Positions 10,271 through 23,949 of a stretch of DNA of 64,000 nt are shown piece by piece. This DNA comes from Panagrolaimus kolymaensis (taxonomy: Eukaryota > Nematoda > Chromadorea > Rhabditida > Panagrolaimidae): contig JAJQJQ010000051.1 in the NCBI GenBank assembly GCA_028622995.1, positions 1,848,241 through 1,912,240 of the forward strand. The letters run 5' to 3'. Position 1 is the stretch's first letter; every line of letters starts with the position of its first letter. The notes below the pieces were generated by a model. It searched no databases and was not told where the DNA came from. It worked only from the letters and a program-made list of their open reading frames with translations. The translations under genes were made by a program, and so were the position numbers.

Positions 10271-13200
10271 TAAAGTTTTTTTCAGAGCAGAGAAGAAGAA
10301 AAAAGAATATTAAATTTAAATGCAGAGCAGAAAAATATATAAGACTAAATGAATTTTTTTAAATGCCAAGATGCGTGCAGTTTGAGAAAATATAATTTTT
10401 ATTTCCTAAAAGGCATACTTTGATAATTTAAGATTTATGGTGGTCAAAATTATGGATGCATTAAGCGGTTTCAAGTATTTTACCAAATTATTTGAATAGC
10501 TGCGAACTTTGACCTTGAACCTGATTGGTTTCTTCATAAAAAGGTCGAGCGATTTATTTTTAAGAGTGGACTTTTTTTGTTGTAAAGTTACATCTATCAT
10601 TTTGCAAGTAATATTGGAGACGAAGACTTTGAAGCATTTGAAGACACTGTAGAAAATTTTCTAAAGCTCTTGTTTATCTGATTTTAACTTTTCGCAACAA
10701 AAAATAAGGTTTTTTGTTTTACATTTAAATTTCTTTTATTTGATATCTTTGAAAATAAAAAATTAAATAAATAGAAAAAGTAAAGTTAAATGCAGCGTTT
10801 TTGTTTTTTAAAGAGCCCTTTTTTGAGAACATAACTTTTTTACATTTATTTAAATAATAAACTTTAATAATAATATTTTTTGTAACCATTTTTATACATT
10901 TATTTGTATTTGTGAATTTCATTAATTTTAAGTGAGTGCAATAAATAAATTTAAAAAAACACAAAGTTCAAAACGTATTAGTGTCTCCATGACTACTTAC
11001 TTATTTTTTTGTCATCGTCACCATTAAAAAAATAATAAACTAAATACCGACGGTGCGGTATAAAAGAAAGGCTTCGTTGCTTCCTTCTTCTTTTTTCTTT
11101 TTCATTTGAGTAATTTTTTGTTATTGAAAGATGAAAAAGGAAAGAAAAAAATGAAGCGAGTGTCATCAAAAGGGTTGACTTTCATTTTCCTTTTTTTTAA
11201 GAAGTTACTTTTCTTTTTTATAAAAATAATAAAGAAAAAATTTTTCCTTTGTAATAAATGTGAATAGATTCTAATTAGCTTAAAATTTTAACCAAAAAAA
11301 GATGAAGAAATTTTCTTGGATTACGGTATCAAAAAAAAAGCTTTATTAAAATTTATGATGTTTTTAATAAAGCGTGTTTATTATTTATTTTTAAATGCCA
11401 AGAAAATTAAGAAAGAACGTTTTTTGTGTTATTATTTATGATACTTTTGAAGTAATTTTGTGACAATTTTGAAATTATTTGTGCCCATAAATGTTACAAA
11501 CGTCTATAAAAGAACCAAATCTTTAAAAAAATGGTTGTTGGCAGTTAAAGTTTCCCCATAGAAAATATTAGAAGTATTTGATATTTATGTATTTAAAATT
11601 AAATCTTCTTTTTTTTTAAAACTTTTTTTACTAATTTTTCTATGAAACTAGAGAAATTTTGGCACACTTTCGTGCAAGATCCATAGTAAAAAGTAGAAAT
11701 TTGTTCTCGAGAGCCGCGTTAATCCAAAATTTCATTACGGGATTCCGTGTTAAAAAAGAAGAAATTTTTTGATAGCTTTATCTTTCGTTTTTTTTATGTT
11801 TTTTTAAAATTTATTTTATCATTTTTTTTATTTATAAACGCATTGATCTTTTAAAACCCATATCATCTGCGACTTTTTAGTTAGTTTACAAAATTTATTT
11901 AAAGCTATGCTAATTTTTATTTATACATTTTTATAACAACTTAGACATATCTCACCCTTCTTTTCCCTTCCATATTCATTCCTTTATGATGTATGAAGTT
12001 CGAAACATCATAAATATTTTGACAAAAACCTTTTTTCATTGTTGTAAAAAAATATAAGGAACTTCAAAAGTTAAAGTTCAAAATATTTTTTTTCAAAGAA
12101 AATGGAAAAAAAATCTATTATTATTATTGTCATTGTTAGAGTACAATCCAAAGATGTGGAAGAACAATATTTTTTTTGTGTGTTAGAGTACAAGCAAGCA
12201 AGCTAAGGATAAAAAAGTGAAGGAGAACAACAACAATAGCCGACGACGATCAACGGAGTTTTTTCAAAAGATTATTATTTGTTGTTAAACATAAATATTT
12301 TTTTTGTCAAAACTTTTTCACTTTTTTTCAATTGGGTTAGAAAAAAGTCTGTTTGTCTGTCTATATTTACTTATGCTAGTTAGTAAAAAAAAGTCTTGAA
12401 AAAGTTCGAAAGTTTATTGCAACTTGAAAAAAATTATGATGACGATGGCAGGCACAAACTATGAAAATAATAAAAAAGTGAAAAATGAATATGCAATTTT
12501 TTTTATTTTTTTATTTTAAGGAAGATGCAATGAATCCGCTGTTAACGAATGTCATCAAAAAAAATTTCACTTCATTTTTTATATTTTTCGTTTTGTTGAG
12601 AAGAACAAATTCCTTGAATTCCTTAAAAAAGTGTAATACTATTATTTTTTAAAATTAAGTTTTTTTTAAATAGACACTTGGACATTGGCGTTGGTAGACA
12701 TTATTTTATTCGTTTTTTAAATTTATAAATAATAAAAACTTTAACATTAACGTTTTCTATTGTGCTAATAATTATTAAAATGAAGTTACTTAGAAAACAA
12801 ATATTCTTAAAATTTGTCGAGTATCAGTTTTTAGAACTTTGATTCGCTAAAATTTTACTGATTTTTCTATTTTAGAAACCAGTGTTTCAGTGATTCAAAT
12901 AATTGCTTTTTTTTTCTTCAATTCGAAGACAAACTATGATTGATTTGTAAATGATGCAATAATTTATGCCCTTTTTTTATAATTATACAAACATGATTCT
13001 TGTAAAACGATTTTTGATCAAAAATTAACTTCACTTTCTTTTCCTTCGATGTTTATTTACATATGTATCAACAAAAAAAATCACCAGGCACCTTTCTTTT
13101 TCTTTTTTTTCAAGTAATCAAAAATTTAAATCCTTGATTCTTCAAACTTTTGTGTTTTTCTGTTTAACAAACTTCTTTCAAAAGTTTTTCACAACATTTT

Positions 13201-16018
13201 TTTTATTGTATTTTTTTAATCCAGCGAACAACAACAAAAAACAAACAAATACCGAAAGAAAGAAAAAAACGAGCGGGTGGTGGTGGTAAAAAATTTATTT
13301 GTTATTCCAACAACCGAAAAATAAAAATTCTCATGTTTCAAACATGAGTTTTTTTTAAACAAATAAAACAAAAAAAGCGGAAACAACTTTTTTTTGCATT
13401 TTTTTTATTCAAGCTTTTAAACAAATAAAAAAAATAAAAAATTAAGTGAAACAGAAATTATTCATTTTTCTAAAAATCTCATGGATAGAAGATTTTGTTT
13501 GTTAGTCTCAAAGATATCCTTTATCCATTCACCAATCCCATAACCACTTGAAAGAATTGAAAGAATTCTATAAACACATGAAAAAGAAAAAACGAATATC
13601 TGAGTAAACTTTTTTTATGTATTTAATTATTCATTTTTTCCGCCACCGCATCCATCTCAAAATCTGCTTGCATTTGGGTGAGAGATTTCAAAAACACAAA
13701 AGTAAAGTTTCAAGTTTCAGTTCTAAATTTTTTTTTATTAGAGATAAGTTTAAATTTTTTATTTGTTTACTGTAACCATGTGATTTGATTAGGCGAAAAA
13801 ATAAGGTTTTTTTACTTCTAAAACATACCTATATGGGCAACATAGATATTCCCACTGAATAAAAATGGTGTAAGAAATTCTTTATAAATTTAAAAAAATG
13901 AAGGAATTAATAATTTTTTGTTTAATTAAAAAACTACAAAACAAGGTTATAAGTTTTTAACAACACTTTTGTACTCTCATTTTTTTTAAATTTAAAAGTT
14001 TTCCTTTAAAGTCTTTCTGTAAATTATTACACTTAATATCCATTAAATTTAAACCCACTTAAAAATGTTATTTATTTAAGAACCATGAAAAAAGAAAAAA
14101 ATGTTAATCCTTTGATTTATACATATTTATTTTTTTATTGGAATTTGTACTTTCAAAAATGTAAACCATATACTTTGGCATCCCTGTGCAGCATCTATTT
14201 CCATTTAATATTATCCTCTCATATTTTTTTTGTGTGTTTCTTTTGTGCCATGAGTGACAAAGGCATAAAAAAGCAGCTTTAAAAAATAGAAGCACAGTGG
14301 AGCAATGGCACGACAGCCACAAACAATAAATAATTTTTTTCATTTCCATAATAATTATTTATTCTTTATCTCTTTCTTCTTCTTTTTTTTGTGACTCCAC
14401 TTTTTCTGCCTTTATTTTGCCATTATTGTGACTTTGTAGCCGACAGAGAAGCAGAAACACAAAAAAGACTCAAAAAAAGAGGCTCTAAATATTTTTTTTT
14501 TCAACTTTCGACTCTCTTCTTCGATGTTTTTTTAAATTCTTTTTCTTACATCAAAGAACACTTTCTTTCTCCTTTACCTCACTTTTTTTCTTCTTCTCTT
14601 GTCCTCAAAAAATTCTAAAAGGACACGATTGTTTTTTTGGAGTTTGTATTTATTTTGTGTTTTTTTTTTCACCGGAAAAAAAATATCCTTTCTTCCAAAT
14701 TTTTTTTAAAGCCACTCAACTCCCTGACTGGTAGAGGAGGCATTGACTGCTCTCTCTCCTCTGCGCAAAGAGAGAGAAAGGAAAAAGTTTTATGTGTTTG
14801 TTTGTTTTTTTATTTCCAACGTCCTTTCAGCACAAAAAAAGCGTGAAATATACGTGAAATGAAAAAAGAAAAAAAAGTTTTTTGTAAGCATATTTTTCAC
14901 TTTTTTTTATTTTGACTCTCAAAATTTTTTTTTTGTGTTTGGGCTTTGAAAAAAATAAATAAAAAAATATGTAAGTCAACGTTTTCCATTTCTTTTGAAT
15001 TTTATTTTTTCAAAAACTCATGTCATGGTTTTCAAACTTTATGTGTACATTGTTGTTTTTGATTATTATTTTGTATTTAGTAAAGCCACAAGCAGCAGAC
15101 AACGAACATGAGATTTGTGATGTTTGAAAATAAAAGGAGGTGGAGAGTAAAATCTTTGAAGAAGGTTAAAATGTTTTATAAAAGAAAGTAAATTTCTGGG
15201 ATTTCTTGGAAGATTTAGTTACTTTTTTATTAAGGGAAATTTTTTCTTCTTTGATAGGAAACTTTTTGGTTTTATTAAGTGCGAGGGTTGTTGGCTGACA
15301 AACAGGTTATTTTTTTCTAGAAATCTTTATTTATAATTAATTGGTAGTTATTTAAACAAAATTATTATACAAATTTTATGGTTTTTTAAACATTTAAAAT
15401 TACCAGGTGCTAAGAAAATTCAAAATAAAAAACAATAATTTAATTAAAATTTTTTCTTTGAATGTAAAAGTGGTTTTTCTTATTAAGATTCTTATTAAGA
15501 CAAAGTTGTCTGACTTTTCAAAACTTGTTATCAAATAATTTAAAAAATGAATAAAAATCAATTATTGTCTAATTCTTTTTCGTATTTAGTTTTAATTTTT
15601 TTTATTAAAATTTAAACTTTCGTTTTGTGACTCCCTCTTTACCCATTTATTTTTTGCAAAGAATAAAACTCAAATTTTTTTCTCCATATTTTTTCTGATA
15701 ACAGAATTTCCAAAGTACTCAAAATTTAATGGTAAACATCAACCTTTTGAGAATATCGAACATCACAAGCTTCATTTTTCTTCTTCTTTTGGTCAATTGG
15801 ACAATGATAGTTCCGCTTTTTTTTTCTTTCTACAATAAAAAAACACATGGTTTCTTATCAAATTTTTCCTTGTTTTTTTATTACCCGCAACCAAAATAGC
15901 CACAAAAATTTTATGCTGACTTTATGTTTTTGCAAGTTAAAGCCACACTTTTCTAGTATTTTCATGTGCTTCAACACGAAAATAAGAGTAATAAAAGTTT
16001 GAAAATTATTGTTTAATT

Positions 16019-19000
16019 TTGATTACTATCAATGAGAGTATTCAAAAATTTGAAAATATCGAAGAATTTCTATTGCTATTATTATTCAGTAGGAAGCCTT
16101 TTTTGTTGTTGTTTTTTATTTTTTTGAAGATAAATAATTATGGCTTTTTAAAGACCCATTGTTGTTTTTCAACGAACTCTTTTCTTCTCCAAAAAAAAAC
16201 AGAATTTACTTAAAAAAAAAATGAAAAATATGCGTTATTTGTTTACTATTTTTTTCCTCTCGTTGTTGTTGGATGTTTCAGTAATCGCCAACCAACCAAC
16301 AGCCAGGCAGCCATCCATCCAAAAATCTCATTCATAGCTTCGCTATTTGTGTGTTTTTATTTTGATTTTCATTCATTTTTGAAAAAAAAGGAAAAAAATA
16401 GTCCAAAGTTCTAAAAACAAGCAAACACGCATTCGCGGGAAGGAGGCAAGAGGAAGGTATTACAAAATATTTCAATATTTACCAAAAAAAAATTTGTTGT
16501 TTTTCTAACTCTTTTTTATTATATTTTTCTCACCTACACTCACTCGCGCTTGTTTGTGGTGACAAAAACATACATATATTTTTTTTAATTTTTGAAATCA
16601 TTTACTATTTATAACTTTGATTTATGATTCAAAAAACAATTTTATTTTTTTGCGCTTTCTTTTTTTTCTTGCTTTTGTTATTCAATTTTATTTTTTTTAT
16701 TTTTTCAAGTTTTTTGAGGTCTGGTGTTCTCTTTTCTCGTTGATTGTGGTTGAGCTTCTTCAACGAGTTTGTGATTTTTATTTATTTTTATTTTTTTCAT
16801 GTGATGGCGGTATTATCTGTTTTCAGAGCTTTTGAGCTTTATTAACTTCAAAGCTAGCGTTCTTTTTATTTTGGAAAAATTGGCTTTGTCAATTTGTAAA
16901 TAATGATAGTAACAAAAAATTTTTAAAAATTATTACTATCTATCATTAAATGATAGTAAGCAATATTATGCAATACTTTGCAACTTTTGATTATTCTCTT
17001 TTAATTTTGAGAAGCAAGCATTTTAGAATTTGGAATTATTAAAAGAAAAAATGTTTCAAACAATTTTGAGAATCTTCATTTCAAAATATTATTGAGGAAT
17101 ATCGAAAATATTTTTTTTTTCATTCCTCTTTTTTTAAACCATTTGCCTCTGTGATTCATCCTATTTTTTTCTTCATATTTATTTGTTGGAATTTATTTAT
17201 TTTATTCATCGATGATGATTTCAGAATTTTATTTTTTTGAACGTTTTTGTTGTTGTTGCTCCTTCGTTGCCTCGAGTCAAAAATTATTTTTTGTTATTCT
17301 TGTGTTTTTTTTCTTTTCTTGGTTGCATAGAAACGTTTAAAAAATTCTTAAAAAACGGTTTTTTTTGATTGAATGAAAGCAATTTATTTTTTGATTTCTA
17401 AAAGTTTCTTAGGAAACCTTATATAAATTTATTTATTATTTGACATTTATTAGGATATTTAAGATTCCATTGGTGGAGGATTTTTTATGGCTTCCGCTGC
17501 TGCTAAAGTTATTTTTTTATTCAAAGATGAATGAGTGAAAGCCAAGGGATTATTAGTCTTACCGTAGTCAATGAATAAAATTTATTAAGCCATTGCTTTA
17601 TTAAATATATCTCTTTTCATTTTTTGCAATAAATATTGGCTTAAAATTAATTTATTTAGAAAAAAGGCTTTTTTTAATAAGAACCCCTGGGATCGTAACT
17701 TGCGACTTCCAACGCATGAGGTCCAGAAGCCATAGAAATTTTTTTTTCATCTTGCTAATTTTTTTAACCAAATTTTTTTCTATTTTTGAATAAATATGTA
17801 TCACATTTTTTTCTTTACGCTTACGCTTGAATTAACTTCTAATGAGAGTAACTCGCAATTGGTAATAATTTTTTATATTTTATTACTATCAATGATGAGG
17901 TACAGAGATATTTTTAGACTTTTTTTTAAAAAACATACCAATATTTTTCTTGTTTTTGATATTATTGAATGAAAATAGTTTTTTCGTTGTTGATACGCTT
18001 GCTTCCACGTCAAGTATTTTTTCATTGATAGTAACCCAAATTCGACAATAATTATATGTTTTTACTTACTTTCCTTAATTTTCTTGATTAATTCAAGTAC
18101 ATAAACTTTGTAATTTTCTTTCAACACACTCTAATGCTATTCAAGTTGATAACGAATAATTAAAACTCAACTACAGTTGTATATATTAACTAAGGATTGG
18201 TACCTTAGTTGATCAAACTATAATCAAGCGGCGCACCCTCACTTTGCTTTCGACTTTGACCTCATTGACTCACCCATCAAAAAAATTTTCCTTTCTTTCT
18301 TGCAAATTTTTTTATTGTTCTTTTAACCCTCGTCACTTTTATTTCCAAAAATTGTAGAATTCTATTCATTTTATTTCTATTTTTGCATTGATAAAAAAAA
18401 ATTTCAGCGAGCACCCAAAACACTCTAAAAACAAAATCACACAAACACACCTTTTTTGGTGTAATTCTTTGGCTTTTTTTTCCTTTCTTTTCAGTTACAT
18501 GCTTTTGCTTTTGTTTTATCAACCAACCACCTTTCTTCACCTTCATTTTCTCTTCTAATCAATGACGTGAGGCTTTTTTAAAAACTTTGTCTTCTTTCAT
18601 CGTGAATCATGAGCATTATCGCCAGCAGCTTTTTTTCCACCAAAATTATTCACTACACTGCATCGTCGCCAAATTTAAAAAAATAATATTATTTTTTTTT
18701 ATATTCTGTTTGAGTTTGATAAAACTAAACACAAACAACACACAAATACATATATAAAAAAAAATTTTAAAAATTTCTCGTTCTCGATTCAATCCAACAC
18801 AACCACAAAAAAAAAGAAGGATGGTTTAATATTTTATTTTTTTGAAAAATAATATGAAAAATGAATCACTTTTTTTCTTCGCTGTTCTTTAAAAAAATTT
18901 TTCTATTTTTTGGTGCAAAAAAATTTTTTCGTATATAAAATAAAATAATATTCATCATCAAAGACACGTTTATAAAAACGCTTTTTTTTTTGAATGTTGC

Positions 19001-19670
19001 CTCATTTTTTTTTGTGCTTCGGCTTCATGGAAAAAAAAGAGTTAACCTTGGCTTTAAATTTCAAAGTCCATGAACTTTTCTTCTTTTTTTTGAGGTGCGG
19101 CTTTTAAAGAAAAAAAAAGTGTGAAGAAATTTGAGTTCTAAAAAATTTATTTATTTTTTATAGTTGTAAAAAAATAATAATTCAATTTATTTGATTTAAT
19201 TTATGGGTAAATAAGGTAAATGCGACTATGATGTTGTATGCCCTTAAGTTGTGTACTTGATGTTGTCCATAAAAATGATGAAAGATAGTGGGAGTTTTTA
19301 CATTTTTTTTAAAAGTAAAAAATGTTAAAAGGTTAAACAAATTAGGGAGAAAATATAAAAATAAGATTTATTAGTTCTAATATAATAAAATTAAGGTGCT
19401 TTTGACATTTGTTTTTTTTTTCGTTTACTAAATTATAGCGCGGCGATTTTTAATATAAAGATTTAAAAATGGATGTTTTTTCGTTAAAATAGAATTTTTA
19501 CTTTCATCAAAAAATTACTATTTATGTAAAAATGAAAAGTTAATTATATTCGCTTACAAGAAAAAACTCTTTTAAAAAATGGTAATACCAATATTCTGTA
19601 AAATATTGTTAAATTATTATTACTATCAGCAAATGATAGTAACCAATGTTATGCAATATTTCGAAAGTTT
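16019..19670. repeat. Scattered TTACTATC / GATAGTAA motif family
   Basis: The motif TTACTATCAATGA and its inverted or variant forms (GATAGTAA, GAGAGTAA) occur near 16021, 16904, 16936, 16952, 17841, 17881, 18025, 19619 and 19636. At 16952-16985 and 19636-19668 the copies share an extended neighbourhood, GATAGTAA then CAAT.TTATGCAATA. This suggests dispersed relatives of one short element. Confidence 0.5.
17690..17745 (-). pseudogene. tRNA-like 3' half (Met-like), degenerate
   Basis: On the minus strand a CTCATGC anticodon-loop-like segment is followed by GTTGGAAGTCGCAAGTT and an interrupted B-box (TTACGATCCC). The 5' half and acceptor pairing are absent, so this is at most a decayed tRNA or SINE fragment. 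Confidence 0.25.
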
Positions 19671-20487
19671 TGTTTACTTTCATTAACTTTTTTTTTCTAT
19701 CACCTGTGCTTTGGACTTTTTATCTCCACCCTTTTTTTCAACTTCAACTTATAAACACAAGAAGGTGCCATAAACCTTCTTTTTTTTTGTGCGCCACACC
19801 TCTCATTCTTTCTTTACTTCCTTTTTTTCACCAAAGTTTTATTATTTTGCAAAAAAAAAAAGAAGCCTGACCTTTTTTTATTTTTTTCAACTCAAAAAAC
19901 TTATTTTTGTCTTCCATTCTTTCCCATAAAATTTTTTTTCAATAATACATATTTTTTTATTTTACTATAAAAATGTTTATGTTTAGCAAATTTTATTTTT
20001 TTTTGTTGTTGAAAGAGGTTGTCTTTTCCGTTTTTTTTTCTTATCGGTTTTGGCTTCTTCTTTACTAACCATTTTTTTCCATATATAAAAGCCACATGGC
20101 TTTCTTTCTTTTAAAATTTATATCAGTGACAGGCCACAGCAGCAGCAGTGGTGTGTGGAAGGAGAAGAAGAAAAAAATACTTATTATGTCTTCATTTAAA
20201 AAATAAAAAAAGTTTTTGTACCTTTCGCGTGTCACTTTTTTTTCCATATATTTTTTTTCTGAGGTTTTTTACCTACCTTCCTTCCTAAAAGCTTTTTGTC
20301 GTCTCTCCTCCTTTCTGCTGCCACATTCTTTCTCTCTCGATGGAGGAAGAGGAGGTAGTGAACTCACTTGAAAACTCAAAGAAGATGAATCTCGTGTTTT
20401 TAAAACTTTTTTTTTCATACGTCAAGAAAAAAATGTTTGTAGTATCCAACTATTATTTTATCCGTGTTTTTTTGTCCTACGTGAAAA

Positions 20488-20494
20488 TATAAAA
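20488..20494 (+). promoter_or_regulatory. TATA-like box upstream of Ras-like gene
   Basis: TATAAAA followed by GCATATAAGC, about 250 bases before the ATG at 20744. A TTTTTTCAG acceptor-like site at 20621-20629 lies between. Assigned by position only. Confidence 0.3.
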
Positions 20495-20743
20495 GCATAT
20501 AAGCTAGCGACCGAGCGAGAATAAAAAAATAGATAATTGCTTTGTTGTTGTGGTCGCTGCAAAAAAGCAGCCGACCAAAAACTTAGATTAAAGTTTTTTT
20601 TTCAACTTATTTTTTTTTATTTTTTCAGATAAAAAAAACTCAGTGAAATCATTCTTTTCCGGTGAAAAACATTTTACAAGAAACTGGTTTATTATTATTA
20701 TTAATTTTGTTATTATTAAACGGTGAATTATTTAAATAAAAAT

Positions 20744-23700
20744 ATGAGTGTTGAAAAGCCTGATTCTCCAGTTGCTTCGTCTGCTGCACCTCAACCAAAG
20801 GATATTGAATATAAATTATTATTTCTTGGTTCACATCATAAAGCTTCATTAGTAAGTTTTTTTAACATATTTTTAAAAATAATTTTCTTTAGAAAAGCAA
20901 TTTTAAAAAATGAAAGTAATACATAATTAACGATAAATAACAAATTTGAGTTACTGTCATATGAAATAATTGTGCATCGAAAACAACTTTTTTCAAAGAG
21001 TTTTGATATTTTTGATAGAATTAAATTCTGAATTAGCTTTAGCCGAGAATTATAAAAAAATTTGATATTTAGATGCTTTTCTAAAGTTTTGCTCTCACGA
21101 CGAAAGTCAAACTTTAGCCTAAAATGCTCCCATTTTTTGGTAAACTCAAACATCTTCAAAAGTTTCTTTTTTCTTGTTTGTTTAAAGCCATGTCATTTAA
21201 CAAATGCAAACCACACAAAAATGTAAAAGTGGCGGCGGCGACCTTTGGAATTCTGTCCATCCATGGCCTTTAAAAAAAACAAAGGTGTGGAGCATCATCC
21301 TCCTCATCTTTTGAGTCACTGCACTGTATTTTTTCTATGTTGCTTCCTCATTTTTTGGCTCGAAACTGTTAAAATGTTAAGGAAATAGTCTTCCTTCCAC
21401 CCACATATTTTTTTTGATTACAAACTTGAAAAATATTTTTGTTATTTTTCAAGAAAAAATAAGTTTATTTGAATCTAAAAATAATAATTTTGACTCACAC
21501 CTTTGCTGATAAGATTTTTTTTGCAAAATAACAAATTTTCGCAGTGGAAAAAAAATTATTTATATTTAATTTAAATTTTTTATGTTAATTAAAATCCTAA
21601 ATTTTTTCAGTTTGATAAATTATGTGCTGCTGCAGATAAATTTGAAAAGCATGTCCAATATCCAGATTTATGGTATTTGAATTTAACGGTGGATGGAATT
21701 CCATGCATTATTGAGGTAAATTACATTTTTTTCATTTTTTGTTATCTAAAGTTTTAATTTTCAAATAACAACAAAACAGAAAAAATATAAGGCAAAATTG
21801 ATTTAAAAAAAATCGAAGACTTTCTCACGAGGTTTTAAGATTTTTATTTATTTCCATGTGTGCGTGTGTTTTATTTCCACCTCAGCGGCAAAGTAAAATA
21901 CAGTATTTTTTTTGATGATATAAGACGCCGATATTTAAAAAAATTTTGTGCAGCACAAAATTCCTCACTTTTTTGAAAAAGTGTCTCTTTTGCCATTTTT
22001 TTCAATTGATTTTTTTGGCAAAAGAGACACTTTTTCAAAAAAGTGAGTAATTTTGTGCTGCACAAAATTTTTTTAAATATCGGCGTCTTATATAAAAAAT
22101 TGTAGATAAAGGAACTTTATTTTTCTTTAAGCACACAATTGAAAACAAAATAGTCACACTTTTGGAAGAAGAAAAAAAAGCTTTATTTTTGAAACTACAA
22201 AGTCAAAGTTTAGGCAACAACAAAGAAAATTAAATTTGTTTAAAAAAAATAAATATATTCCCTTTTGGGAATACAAACTTTTTTTTGTAAATAAAAAAGA
22301 AAGATTTTTTGTACAAATCAACAAAGGTCAAAAGATCCAAAACTGTCAATTAATTTAAAAAAAATACAAAATTTTGAAATTATTTTTCTCGCCACGAAAA
22401 TTTACAAATTAAATATCAAAGTCATTAATTATTTTTTCTAGTTAACCGACCCAGGAATGGAGCATACAGGTGCACGGGAAATGTCCATTCGTAAAGCCGA
22501 AGCTGCAATTTTATGCTATTCTTCCATGTCCGCCGCCTCGTTTCATCAACTTTCATCCATTGCAGAAGATTTTAAAGCTCGAAAAGGATTTAAATATCCA
22601 CCAATTAAATTAATTTGTAATGAAGATGATGTAGTGGAAGAAGATTTTCATCAGCTTGAAACGTCTTCACAAGCTGATCAAAGTTCATCGGAAGGATATG
22701 AATCGAGTGAAGAGTCGCATCACAAAAAAGGCGGAAGCAAAGGGTCTTTAAAACGAAGGCCATCAATGGAAAAAATTCGTGATGCCCATGAAAGTACTAG
22801 AATTAATTCAGAACAGGTTCGTGTTTTTAAATAAATCATTGTGAGAGAGTTTAATAATTTAAATGAGAGTAAACAAATATCGCAAATTATTGCATTAGAT
22901 TTCTTACTGTCAATAGTGATAGTAATCAAAATTTGATAATAACTCACAAAATTTTGTTACTATAATTTTTTTAATTTTTTAAGTGTTCTTGGCGTCCGGT
23001 AACAAATTTTTTCAAAGCTCCAAATTTTTTAATTTAATTGTTTTGAAGTTTCAATAACCAAAGCACTTTTTATTAATTTAGAACAAAAAAAACTATTGAC
23101 GCATTTTTCTTTATATTTTTCTATTTCCGGGAAAAGAAACTGTTATTCTTCCTTTTTCGCATAAGAAAAAAACGAAAAAGGCAACAATTGAAGCAGCCAT
23201 GAATCATAAATATTTTTTGCCTCTTCGGCTTCAAATAATTTATAAAAACCAAAAAAAAATAGCAAACATCATTCAACAACAACAAAAAACGAAGACGAAG
23301 AAGAAAAAAAATTTGTCAAACAATAAATAAATTTTTTTTTTGAAAAAATAAAATCATAAAAAAGAAAAATGCAACTTCTTTTTTTATTTCACAACAAAAA
23401 ATGGGAAAATAAATAAATTTGTCATTTTTAAAAAATGCTTCTTCTGCTTTTTTTTCGTCTCAAATAATATTTTTCAAAAAAAATTTTGTCTCGAAAGGAA
23501 AATCTTGTCCCGACACGAAAGCAATTAAATAAAAATCTATCAAATTTTTAGGGTGAAACAATGGCAAAATTATTTGGTCCTGATTGTGAATTTATTTCGA
23601 TGTCAGTAAACGAATTTTCTGAAGCTCGTCAATTATTGGAAGATTTAATTCGAACAATAAATAAAAAAAATCATGCAAAATTGAAGCCACTTTTAAAAGA

Positions 23701-23914
23701 ACGACGTAAATCAAAATCCAAGGAAGTTGCAAGCGGCGCGAAAGTATCTCCAACCAATTCAATTAACGCTGATAATGTTTCTTCGGAAGGAAGTGATTCG
23801 GGAATAAGTAATGCAGCAGCAGCGGCGGCGGCGGCAAAAGGCCGAAGAATGTCAACAACGAAAAAAATAAAAAAAGGTGTTTCAAATGTTTCACATGTTT
23901 GTACGATTTCTTAA
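20744..23914 (+). CDS. Divergent Ras-like GTPase-family protein with CAAX end
   Basis: Exons 20744-20851, 21611-21715, 22442-22816 and 23552-23914 join in phase 0 to give 316 residues. Residues 22-135 and 197-232 read as a Ras fold: EYKLLFLG opening, a G1-like loop GSHHKASL (29-36), DPGMEH at the G3 site (74-79), ICNEDD at the G4 site (129-134) and SMSVNEFSEA at the G5 site. Canonical GxxxxGK(S/T) and NKxD are both lost, so nucleotide binding or hydrolysis is doubtful. An acidic, serine-rich insert of about 55 residues separates G4 from G5. The tail carries eight alanines and basic clusters (KGRRMSTTKKIKKG), and ends in CTIS, a prenylation-type CAAX box. It is probably a membrane-anchored pseudo-GTPase; the subfamily is not recognised. 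Confidence 0.78.
21921..22090. mobile_element. TA-flanked palindromic MITE in intron 2 of Ras-like gene
   Basis: Nearly perfect foldback of 170 bp: arms start TAAGACGCCGATATTT and end with the inverted complement, separated by a short T-rich loop around 22000-22015. TA lies on both sides (21919-21920, 22091-22092), as expected for a Tc1/mariner-type MITE. The transcript would form a long hairpin inside the intron. Confidence 0.8.
22817..23551 (+). other. Intron 3 of Ras-like gene with GATAGTAA motifs
   Basis: 735-bp GT-AG intron. Near its 5' end are GAGAGTAA, TTACTGTCAATAGTGATAGTAA and TTACTATA motifs, the same family as in the upstream spacer. The rest is A/T-run DNA. Confidence 0.5.
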
Positions 23915-23949
23915 ATTTAAAGCAGCTGATTAAATATATTATATTTTTA

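Larger units (their letters stand above)
10271..20743. other. Long intergenic stretch without supported genes
   Basis: 10.5 kb dominated by A and T runs. Candidate frames are short and low in complexity. A TATA-like GGTATAAAAG lies near 11057. A hairpin AACTAAGG-CCTTAGTT near 18190 is followed by a GC-richer patch (GGCGCACCCTCACTTTGC) and TGACTCA. A patch of mixed composition at 16275-16330 could be regulatory. Between 16.0 and 19.7 kb there are recurring TTACTATC/GATAGTAA motifs. This may be the distal promoter region of the Ras-like gene at 20744, but no regulatory element is proven. Confidence 0.5.

Noticed and set aside
10406..10600. 64-codon minus-strand frame
   Set aside because: No splice partners or recognisable motif. 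The plus strand of the same stretch vaguely resembles F-box-like proteins but has stops; at most a remnant.
11040..11110. TATA-like promoter GGTATAAAAG
   Set aside because: No transcript or gene start follows within a reasonable distance; in such AT-rich DNA the word alone is not evidence.
14085..14846. Several frames of 60-80 codons on both strands
   Set aside because: Composition follows poly-T and poly-A runs (F, L, K, S), without splice signals or family motifs.
18170..18260. Terminator-like hairpin AACTAAGG-CCTTAGTT
   Set aside because: A short palindrome in non-coding eukaryotic DNA with no adjacent RNA gene.
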